Source of the DNA: Myrmaecium sp. VS I D KN 1
Taxonomy: Eukaryota; Ascomycota; Dothideomycetes; Valsariales; Valsariaceae
Direction: 5' to 3'
DNA length: 64,000 nucleotides
Assembly (NCBI GenBank): GCA_019775845.1
Contig: JADQAV010000025.1
Location: 1 to 64,000 of the forward strand
Each line of letters opens with the position of its first letter. Within the stretch, counting starts at the first letter, position 1. The notes below the pieces were generated by a model, which saw only the letters and a program-made list of their open reading frames with translations, was not told where the DNA came from and ran no database searches. Both the position numbers and the translations under genes were made by a program. Positions 55,713-64,000 of the stretch are shown here, piece after piece.

Positions 55713-58700
55713 ACTGGTCGGCCGAAGGAAAATGATAGACAGGGGTGGGGGGGGGTGGTTATTAACTCTTCTTTCCCAGAGGTATTTACTCTCCTGCTGC
55801 TATTGTTGTTGCTTGCAGGGGGGCGGTGGTAAGGTAGTGGTGGTGGACGAGATCGGAGATGCGATGCTAGGTACTAAGAAATGTAGGTAATCACTCTCCA
55901 CGTGGACGGTTCGAGCGTTGCGGACAGCTGTGTTTGGAGGTTGTCATTTTGGCTCGGGGAACTGAGACGACCAATACGTAAGCTAGCGAGCTGCGATCTA
56001 GCCAATCAGGGCGGTTATTAACGTGCCGCATAATGTCGGAAACCCTGAACTGGTTATTTACTAGATTTCGACAGGGAGCCTGACTTAGCACCTGTGGACG
56101 TTCACTGCATCCCAGGTTCCTTGCAAAAAGGCGTAGGTAAGTAGCCCCCGAACGCGAAAAACCCATACTAAATATCGCATCAGTATATTCCATCTACTAC
56201 TATATTCAGCTACGAAGCACTCGGAGGTTTATTTCTCTGAATATCTATATTAATAGTAAAGCGGAATAGACTTATTATTTTTGTTAGGATTCAGTAGCCT
56301 CAAAGGTAGGAAGCTTGAATGTTCAAAATACGGGTTACTGTATATACCTTACGGCCGCGTTGCTCGGCAAGGATGAGCGGAGGTGGCTCGAGATCTCGGC
56401 TCCGACTTCCCACAAATGTACTCAGTATCTGTGCGTCGGGTGCGCATGCACCACATAGGTAAACGACCTACCACTCCACTGCATCCCTTCAGCCTTGCGA
56501 GGACCGGGTGCGTATTCCGAATCACGATTTCCCTCGTCTTTCAAGGGATATTGAGCCACTTTCTTCATTGGCATGCGGCTACATTGTTGCTCACCCGGCA
56601 TTTTCTCCAGTATCGCCGGTCCTGGCCGGTACATGGAAGGGGAAGCTGTGAATGGGTGGAGTCCAGTCAAAGCTACTACCTAGCAACAGGGAAGTGGGGC
56701 GAACATGAATTGATCCCATCAAAAGCAATCATCCTAGTAAAGCTGCGTGGGTATAGCATTCCACGACGTTTATGCTATACGTGGTATTTTAGAGTACGCG
56801 GAAACCGCTCAAGCAGTCGATCCGATTTCCAGGGGATAGTGACATCAGTGCGGATTGGTGCAAGAAACACGGACCCCTACCATGTCGACCAATGTTTCGA
56901 CGTTAAATTAATGCAACTGGGCGCTCCGAGTTCCTGGGTGGATTCGTACGCTTCCGGTGTCAACGAGCGTGAACAGGAGCATACGTGCTCGTCCGAGACA
57001 AAAACGGAACATACATACTTGTTCAAGACAGGAACTCAGTATCGTCCATGGATTGTCGTTTGAATCCGAGAGCACCGAACGGTATGGATCAAATAACGAC
57101 GGTGTCGTGGCTTCCGCTTTGCCATCATGTCCTCGAATCCAACTCACCTAACGATACCACCTAGTTAACACTTCCTGGTGCAACAGGCATACCAACTGAG
57201 AGGTTCATGAGGTAATTGCTCCGCAGAACGGGACAGCCACGGGTTTATGGCGTATTTTGAGATAGCATTCGGCGCCTTCCCCCGTCAGGAAGTCTTCCCG
57301 AACCCCGCTGGAATGAACTGTAGCTGCAGCTGCAACGTCTGGGGAAGAAAAGAGCCGATCTGGTCGCATGCAACGCCACCAATCTAGGAACGAGCCCAGA
57401 GATGGTGGCTGTGGTTGAGTACATGGGCCAAGGAGCGGGCAGACGTCCCCCGCGCGGGGAACCTCAAGCTCTCTTGTCAGGCATCAGAGGCACGGAGCGG
57501 TGCTAGCGGCCAGCGAGCCTTTGATGAAGAGGGTTTGGGTTGATTCCTTGTACCGTGTCATTGTAGCAGCGGCCAGTGATTCGGGGTCTAATCGCTGGAT
57601 GGGGACCATGCTGTCCGTGAAATCGAGAAGTGATGACAGACAGATAAGGATGCAAGCCGTCTCGATTGCATGGGACGTTGAGCGGAGTACGGGGAGGCAG
57701 TCTGCCGTGGAAATTTAGCAAGTGTTTCTAAGATCAGGCCACTGCAAGGCCTCTCTAGCCCGCCGTAGAGAAACAACATGGTTTACCTCTGCCCTGTCTC
57801 GAATGCCAAGCGGAAAGATGGCAGAAGCATACGTAGGGAGGTGAAGCGGACAGGATAGAGCAGATGTCATTAGAAGCAAGCGGTTGAATTTCTACCTCAG
57901 CGGGGAGCAGAAAAAGGGTCCGCGTGATGGGTCGGCCGTACGCATGGGGAGGAAGAGGGTGCAGATGCTCCGGCCAGCATACTTTCGGCTCCGTTGTATG
58001 CGTGGGAGGGATAGAGGAAGAGAGAAGGGAGGCCAGAGGTGCGCTTTGAGTCACGAGGGTTGAGCAGGCACCGTAAGGATACCCTGAAGCTTGACATGGC
58101 GGGAGCCATGGTTCGCAAGTATTGCTGGCGAGATTGTTTACGGTTGTTGCCGAAGCATAGGGAGAGAGACAGGACGAGAAGTGAAGATTGTGAAGAATGA
58201 CGGAGAGAGATTCGCTCAGCGAGCAAGTAAGGACGTATGTTGGTCTGGATGGTTGGCGTGTGACGGGAAGTCAATGGAAGTGAGAGACCTATGAAGTGAA
58301 GAGAGGAGAGGAGGAGTTGACGTCCGTACGTCGCGAGGGAGGGGAGCCGGGGGAGCCGGGGCCACCCCGGGCCACTGACAGGGGTGTTGATCTTTTCAAT
58401 CGGTAAATACCGGTAAAGCGTGCAAGGATCCGAGCTCGACAACTGCAAGGTCCCCCTAATGCAGCCAACAATCGTTACCGTACATCCCTGCGCTGCTCAA
58501 GAATACTGGCCGAGTACCGTACCGTACCGTACCTTGCCTTAGTGCGGTCTGTCAGTTGTAGCTCCCGTGCCCTCCGTCGATCGCACCACGCGCCACCACG
58601 ACGTCGGTCCACGGTTGACCACACGGTCGACCATTGACCGGGGAAGCGTCAGATCTGTGGTGGGAGCACAATCGGCGAGCCCAAAACAGCAGGCGAGCCA

Positions 58701-58922
58701 GGGGGGGGGGGCGGCGATGCAGGCCGGCAGGATCAGGCCAACTTCGCGACGGACGAGGCCACAAAGTCACTTCGACCTGCTCGGGCCGCGCCTGCCCCTC
58801 TCGACGTCGCCCACGGCCCAGGGCGATAAATAGCCGCACGATGGCCTCCCTCTGCTGGGAGGGACACGGAGGAAGAGTGCTACCATCTTTACATTCTGGA
58901 GAAACGATCGCTGGTCGAGGTC
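55713..58922. promoter_or_regulatory. Intergenic region between Tfb6-like and Clr5-like genes
   Basis: 3.2 kb with promoters for both divergent genes. A small AT- and TA-rich patch lies at about 56160-56310. A 226-codon plus frame (56383-57063) has no recognisable domain or codon character. A minus-strand ATG at 58109 with leader-like upstream DNA is noted as a weak candidate. TACCG repeats lie at 58515-58533, and a GATAAATA box at 58825-58832 could serve the gene at 58923. Confidence 0.45.
58825..58832 (+). promoter_or_regulatory. TATA-like box of the Clr5-like gene
   Basis: GATAAATA lies 91 bp upstream of the ATG at 58923, the same spacing as the TATA box of the 121-residue gene. The match is weaker (GATA, not TATA). 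Confidence 0.3.
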
Positions 58923-61419
58923 ATGGAGCATTTTAGAGACCAAGGCTTCCAGCCCAGGCACACTCACTCTCCCATCCTCCCGTCGACTCTCTTTCAACCT
59001 TCTCCTTCTGATTCACAACCCCCACAACAAGCACAGCATCCACAATCATCTGCTCCTCCTCCTCCTCCTACTTCTACTCCCCCTCCTTCTCATCCTTATT
59101 ATCCTCCTCCTCCTCCTCCGCCTCATCCTCAGTCTTCTCACTCTTCTCATTCTTCTCTTCTTCTCCAACCGCCCTCGTCCCCTTCCTCCCTCTCCACCAT
59201 CTCGCCCCGCCATCCTTACCTTCTGCCACGCATCTCTCCCTCGCTCGGACCGATCGCCTTTCCGCCTGGTGAAGCACCATCCGGTCTCGCTGACTTGTCC
59301 GGTTCGTTCCATAGCAACCGGCCCTTCCCGACGCAATTCAAGGTAAACCCGCCTTTCGCTCTCTCCTCCCGCCCTGACCTGTCGAATGCTGACTCGCGCC
59401 GCGCAGAAGTGGGATTTCCCGAGCAAGCAGGGCCCCGCTCATCTAAATGAGCAACTCGTCGCCCGCGTCCAGCAGCTCTGGCAGCGGAACACGACCCAGA
59501 AGCAGATGCTACGGGTCCTGCACGGGGAGGGCTATGAGATCAAGGAGCGCGAACTGATGAGGCTGCGCGCGAGGCATGGCTGGCTGCTCCGAGTGCCCAA
59601 CGGTATGAAGCCGAGCATGGCCCGGCCGGCGGCCAACCGGCACGAGGAAGGGGTGAATATGCAGCAACTCGAGCAAGTCATCAACGTCAGTGCGGCTTGA
59701 GAACTCCGCCGCCGCAAATTGCTGATCCCTTGCTAGGCGGAAAATGAGATGGACGAGGCGGCAGGCACCCCCGAGCCACCGGAGGAGGTCAAGCAGAAGC
59801 GACAAGAGCGCATGGCGCAGCTGAAGGCGGAGAGCGATGAGAGGTGGCGGACGCGGAAGCGGCGGCGGCGGACGAGAGGATGGGCAGGCCTGCCTGCCGA
59901 CGACCCCGGCGTGCCTCCCCGATTTCCCTCCGAGACGACCATCGACGAAGCCAAAGCCTACCTGCATTTGAACAACGAACTGTACCGAGCGATCCGGGAC
60001 GAGTTCACGGTGATCTGCGAGCAGCAGAACGTGATGAAGAAGACGCTCGCCGGTCCAACGAAATGGCAGGCGGTCAAGGACTTGTTGATCAGCCAGAACG
60101 CGCACCTGCAAGAGATGCTCGTATGTGACTCGTCTCAGCAGCCTCAGGAGCACGCTCAACGGGTTCTCGCGTTGGATGTTATCTGCACCGACGTGACGAA
60201 GCGCATGCGGACGTTGCAGCGACGGACGACCATCGCGGAGGCCAAAAACGTGCTGGGTATCAATCCGGAGGAGAGCAGGCAGATCCGGCATGCATTCTAT
60301 GCCATGCTCAAGGCCGATCACTTCACCAGCAAACTGGAGGATGGCAACGAGCATTGGGAGGAGCTCAAGCGGCGATGGATCGCCGAGTCCCCGCTACTCA
60401 CACGGATTCTTTCCGGCGGGGCCGCGGACCCGGTCTACGATCGAAAGCTCAAATGCATCGAGGTCCTCTGCCGCGACGTGATGAAGCGTCTGCGCGACGA
60501 CACGACCAAGAAGGATCCCACCAAGAAGAAGCAGGTCAACCTTGGACCGGGCCCCGGCCCCGCTCCTCCGCGCATGGGCGACGCGAGTCGCCGCACCGAC
60601 TCCGCCATGTCGGGCATGTCGCCCGCTGGCGCCATCCCTCCCTCCCTCACTCCCCAAACCGTGGGGACCATGTCGCCCGACCAGCAGCTGTGCCACCTTT
60701 CGCACGACTTCCAAATCGACCCCAATCTCTTCGCTGCGGCCGCCGCCGCCGCCGGCGGCACGGGCCATTTGGGTCCACACGATTCGAGCGCCGTCGCCGC
60801 CGCCGCCGCCGCGGCGCACGCCCAAGTCGGCCAGCATCACCAATTCCCCGCGGATTTTGGCTTCTCCGCCGGTCCCACCAACTTCCCCCCACCGATCAAC
60901 CCGACCGCCGCCGCCATGGACCTGAACGGCTCCTCGACGGGCGCCTCCCTGCACCCCTACCCCTGCTGCGTCTGCATCCAGCCGCCCGCGTCCGACCCGC
61001 ACGGGTTCGCCCCGCCGCCCAAGGCCTTCTTCAGTCAGCTGCTGCGGTGCACGATCGAAGAGCTGCGCTACCAGATCGCCAGCGAGTACCCGGGCACGCT
61101 GATCTGGCGCATCCACGGCATAGTCAAGGATCCGCAGGCTCGGCCGCCGCTCACCTCCGGCTCCCTTGCCGCCGCTGCTGGTTCCGCCGCCGCTGCCGCC
61201 ACCATGGACGTCCGCTTCACCATCACAAACAACGAGGAGATGAGCATGTACCTGTCGGCGGCGGCGGCTGCCGGCAGCAGGGCCATCTTCGATGTTCAAC
61301 TCATCAATGCGCCGACGGGCGCACCGGGTCTGTCCATCCCGTCATCGTCTCCGATGGGCGTTCCTAACTTGAGGTCGGGCGGCGGCATGATGGGAGAGGG
61401 TTTTGATCGAATGGGATAG
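58923..61419 (+). CDS. Regulator-like protein with N-terminal Clr5-like region
   Basis: Three exons, 58923-59342, 59407-59685 and 59737-61419, give 793 residues. Introns are 64 nt (GTAAAC-CAG) and 51 nt (GTCAGT-TAG). The first 135 residues are Pro/Ser/His-rich. From residue 141 a segment (KWDFPSKQGPAHLNEQLVAR, LWQRNTTQKQMLRVLHGEGYE and LMRLRARHGWLLR) resembles the Clr5 domain, a small helical region of mould transcription regulators. A basic helix with KRRRRTRGW follows. Two similar repeats come next, each with TIDEAKAYLHLN- or TIAEAKNVLGIN-like starts and VKDLLISQN or CRDVMKRLRDD ends. Then come poly-Ala and Pro-rich tracts made of GCC repeats. A conserved C-terminal part holds PPPKAFFSQLLRCTIEELRYQI and DVRFTITNNEEMSMYLSAA. 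The Clr5 match is by pattern only. A nuclear regulatory role is inference. Confidence 0.75.
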
Positions 61420-61597
61420 GGCTGGCTTGGCCCCTTTTAGGATAGAACCAGAGGTTTGGATCATTCACTTTTAACCGCTAATCGCCCTGGGTGCGAATAA
61501 ACTTAACCATTACGAGGATTGGAGAAGGGGTCAAATAGATCGCGAGAGAAAAAGGAGACAGAGAGAGACGGACAGAAAAAGAAAGAGATACACGAGA

Positions 61598-61672
61598 GAT
61601 GAGAACACGAGAGACGAGAACACGAGAGACGAGAACACGAGAGACGATAACGAGAACGAGAACGAGAACGAG
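61598..61672. repeat. Minisatellite, 15-bp GAGAACACGAGAGAC unit
   Basis: Three to four near-identical 15-bp units grade into four GAGAAC-type hexamers, in the 3' flank of the Clr5-like gene. The strand is purine-rich. Confidence 0.85.
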
Positions 61673-61837
61673 AGAGCGTGGACGAGATTCTTGAAGAGGA
61701 AGGTGTCAAGAGTATACCCCCACCATTGCTCTCTCCATTCTTTTGTTTTGGCAATAAGGGTTTGCTATTGTATTAGAGAGGGGAGTTTTGTTATTCTTTT
61801 CCTTCTTTTCTTCCTTTCTGGGGTGTTTTACTACCTA

Positions 61838-61962
61838 CTTGCTTGCTTCACGTATTTACCGGCTTTGCGTATCTGCTTGCTTGACGTGCTTTACCAAATT
61901 GCTTGCGTTACATGCTTGCATTACGTCTTGGCCGGCATTGCGTACTTGCTTGCCTTTTTTTC
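61838..61962. repeat. Degenerate tandem repeat, 30-40 bp unit with CTTGCTTG
   Basis: Three to four diverged copies begin near CTTGCTTG or CTTGCATT and continue with ACGT, TTTACC or GGCCGGC, TTGCGT. They are more diverged than the neighbouring microsatellites, so older. Confidence 0.6.
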
Positions 61963-62339
61963 ATACATTGCTTGTTTCACTCGTCTTCACTATACCCAGC
62001 CACCGACTCATACCTTTTTGGTTCTGTTCCTCTTTCTTTTCAGAAGAGGTGATGTACATTTATCATCGTGGGTTGGTCATGATACCAGCCAGGGTCCGGG
62101 TCAGACCCACCCCGTACGTTTTCTACCCGTTGTGACCGTTTGCGCAACGGCGAAAAGGGGGAGGGGGTTGGGTGAAGCGAAGAGAGAGGAAGGCTACATA
62201 TGTACTTGAATACGGCGGACATGAGAATGGACATGGGCATGGGCATGAGGCACACGGAGAGTCCTTGTCGACCGACCCTTACGTCCGGCGAAAGAATGGA
62301 TGAGTGGACGGACGAAGGGAGGGGACGGAAACGAAGTGC

Positions 62340-62592
62340 GGAAGCGTTATGCCGGAAGAAGAAGAAGAGGGAGAAAAAGAAGGAGAAAAAGAAAAGAAAA
62401 AAAGACGAAGAAAAAAGATGAAAAGAAAAAAGATGAAAAGAAAAAAGATGAAAAGAAAAAAGATGAAGAAAAAAAAGATAGGAAAAGAAGAAGAAAGAAA
62501 AAAAAAAAAGATAGGAAAAGAAGAAGATGAAAAAAAAGACGAAGAAAAAGATAGAAAGAGACAAAAAAAAGAAGAAGAAGAAGAAGAAGAAC
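62340..62592. repeat. Poly-purine tract with 15-bp GAAAAGAAAAAAGAT units
   Basis: About 250 bp of almost pure A and G on the plus strand. Four tandem copies of a 15-bp unit lie at 62417-62465, followed by AAAAGAAG-like units and a GAA run. It could form triplex DNA. It lies between two convergent 3' ends. Confidence 0.85.
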
Positions 62593-62702
62593 AAGAGCAG
62601 TCGATGCAATCATGTACATAATCTTTATACCCTAGAGTCTAATATACGATAGGAAACTTCCTACCACAACCACTACTATAACTACTGTACCTCCATACTC
62701 AC

Positions 62703-63884
62703 TCACTCAAACCGCTCCACAACCCTCTCCAGCACCCTCCTCAACACCTCCGGTCGCACACGAATCTGCTTCGTGCCCTGTTCCCCCTCCTTCCCACCCT
62801 CCCCATTCTCCTCCCCACCCCACCCTTCCCGCCGCAATTCCTCCCACCACGCCCGCTCCGTCCCCTCCCGCAACCGGTGCCAACTGACCGCCACCAGCCC
62901 ATCGCGCAGCTCGTGCGCGCCGACGACGACGTGGAACAGCGCGCCCGCGGCGCGCGCCTCGCGGATCTTCTTCCCCAGCCCGACGGCGCGCGCGTCCAGG
63001 TCGACGGGGAGGTGGACGGTCGAGAGGGCATCCGGGGTCGGGGTCGGGGTTGGGGTTGGGGTTGGGGTTGGTGGGGAGGCGGGGGAGGCAGGGGAGGTAT
63101 CATCGTGACGATGGCGGCCACGGGAGAGCAGGTCGCGGACGCGTCGGGCGTAGGCGAGCAGGGCGGGATCCTGGTTCAGGGGGAGGAGGGCGAGGGGACG
63201 GGGGGCGAGCCAGAGGGGGAACGGCTGGTGGTTGTCGTGGTCGTGGGCGTGGTAGTGCTCGAGGAGGAGGGCGAGGAAGCGTTCGACGGAGCCGAGGACG
63301 GCGCGGTGGATCAGGACGGGTTCGGCGGTGGTGGTGCTGTCGCTCCCGCTCCCGCGGGGACGGTCTTCTGGGGGCAAAGTGGTGGCGTCGGGCGGGGCGA
63401 GGTAGCGGAGCCCGAAGCGCTTAGGGAGTTGGAAGTCCAGCTGGATGGTGGCGGTTTGGTGGTCGCGGCCCTGACGGTCGCGGAGGAGGACGTCGATCTT
63501 GGGCCCGTAGAAGGCGCCCTCGCCCGGGGCGACGGACCAGGCGCGGCCGGAGGCGTCGAGGGCGGCGGTGAGCTGGGCCTCGGCCTGAGCCCACTCGTCC
63601 GCGGTGCCGATGAAGTGGTCGTCCGGGCGGGTGGAGAGGCGGAGGGAGTAGGGCCCCAGGCCGAAGACGTCGTAGGTCATCCCGATGAAGGCGAGCGTCC
63701 GGCCGATCTCGTCGCCGATCTGAGAGGGCCGGCAGAAGATGTGGGCGTCGTCCTGGTGGAAGCGGCGGACGCGGGTGAGGCCGGTGAGCGCGCCGGAGAT
63801 CTCGTTCCGGTGCAGGGGGGAGAAGTCGGCGTACCGGATGGGCAGGTCGCGGTAGGAGTGCTTGCCGGCGGCGAAGAGGAGGCA

Positions 63885-63915
<31 letters not shown>

Positions 63916-64000
63916 AGCTCGTCGTTGTCGTCATCGGCGTCAGGTTCCTCCTCCTTCGCGGTGGTGGAATCGGGATCGGGGGCGGCGTGACTGCGGGCGG
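62703..64000 (-). CDS. MST1: Mitochondrial-type threonyl-tRNA synthetase, C-terminal part (cut by window edge)
   Basis: An open frame of 432 codons plus stop runs off the right edge. It contains the class II catalytic core: LKPMNCPGHC (zinc-ligand Cys), motif 2 GLTRVRRFHQDDAHIF, GEGAFYGPKIDVLL, IQLDFQLPKRFGLRY and motif 3 IHRAVLGSVERFLALL. The C-terminal anticodon-binding domain (LPLNQDPALLAYARRVRDLL, VHLPVDLDARAVGLGKKIREA) follows. HCLLF, RYADFSPLHRN and STRPDDHFIGTADEW match yeast mitochondrial Mst1 more than the cytosolic enzyme. It charges mitochondrial tRNA with threonine. Low-complexity insertions are odd: an acidic patch just before LKPMNCPGH, a Ser/Thr/Pro insertion near 63360, and a Thr-Pro run made by a CCCCAA repeat. 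Use of a nuclear gene and import are family knowledge; the N-terminus is outside the window. Confidence 0.93.
63033..63071. repeat. Telomere-like GGGGTT/GGGGTC repeat inside MST1
   Basis: Two GGGGTC and four GGGGTT units on the plus strand. On the coding minus strand they read as CCCCAA/CCCCGA and encode alternating Pro-Thr. The unit equals the ciliate-type telomere repeat, not the TTAGGG of moulds, so it is a simple repeat, not a telomere remnant. The G-rich strand could form a quadruplex. Confidence 0.85.

Larger units (their letters stand above)
61420..62702. other. Convergent repeat-rich spacer, Clr5-like gene / MST1
   Basis: 1.3 kb between two 3' ends, built largely of simple and degenerate tandem repeats listed below. 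Frames such as the Leu/Phe-rich minus frame at 62609-62040 come from these repeats. No gene is supported. Confidence 0.65.

Noticed and set aside
56383-57063. 226-codon plus-strand frame
   Set aside because: It is the longest frame in its spacer, but has mixed composition without domain, start context or homology I recognise.
63033-63071. Telomere remnant
   Set aside because: The unit is GGGGTT, not the TTAGGG of filamentous fungi. It lies in frame within MST1 and explains a Thr-Pro linker.

Overview
This is nuclear DNA of a filamentous ascomycete (Pezizomycotina; probably Sordariomycetes, though the class is an inference). Genes are intron-poor with short introns of 51-74 bp. Branch sites of the CTAAC/CTAAT type lie close to the acceptors. 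The protein set (Mdm12, Csn7, Csn12, a CatA-type catalase with a C-terminal domain, Atg2, several lineage-restricted nuclear proteins) is that of a mould. I found no bacterial operon, CRISPR array, tRNA, rRNA or intact transposon.

Layout. 0.6-7.2 kb: csn12 (-), ribosomal protein RPL20 (+) and mdm12 (-). 7.2-20.2 kb: a gene-poor stretch full of microsatellites. It holds only two small genes I can support: a 48-residue cysteine-rich protein (-, 9.4 kb) and a 121-residue conserved protein (+, 16.9 kb). 20.2-36.4 kb: catalase (+), the very large autophagy gene ATG2 (-), an AT-rich scar that looks RIP-mutated, an ADGF/CECR1-type adenosine deaminase (+) and an Artemis/SNM1-type DNA-repair nuclease (-). 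39-46 kb: a conserved protein of unknown function, a large basic F-box-like nuclear protein, and csn7 (-). 47.7-61.4 kb: a copper-exporting P-type ATPase (+), a disordered conserved protein (-), a Tfb6-like protein (-) and a regulator-like protein with an N-terminal Clr5-like region (+). The right edge cuts through a mitochondrial-type threonyl-tRNA synthetase (-).

The genes are independent housekeeping and regulatory units, not a pathway cluster. Two encode PCI proteins tied to the COP9 signalosome (csn12 and csn7), but they lie 43 kb apart. Exon-intron joins were worked out by hand from reading frame, splice signals and recalled family sequences. The strongest unusual signals are a predicted 4-nt exon carrying the RPL20 start codon, a GC-AG intron in ATG2, the RIP-like scar at 31.3 kb, the isolated 48-residue cysteine-rich gene in a 7-16 kb desert, and a telomere-like CCCCAA repeat used as coding sequence in the tRNA synthetase. 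I did not find a convincing new multi-gene system.
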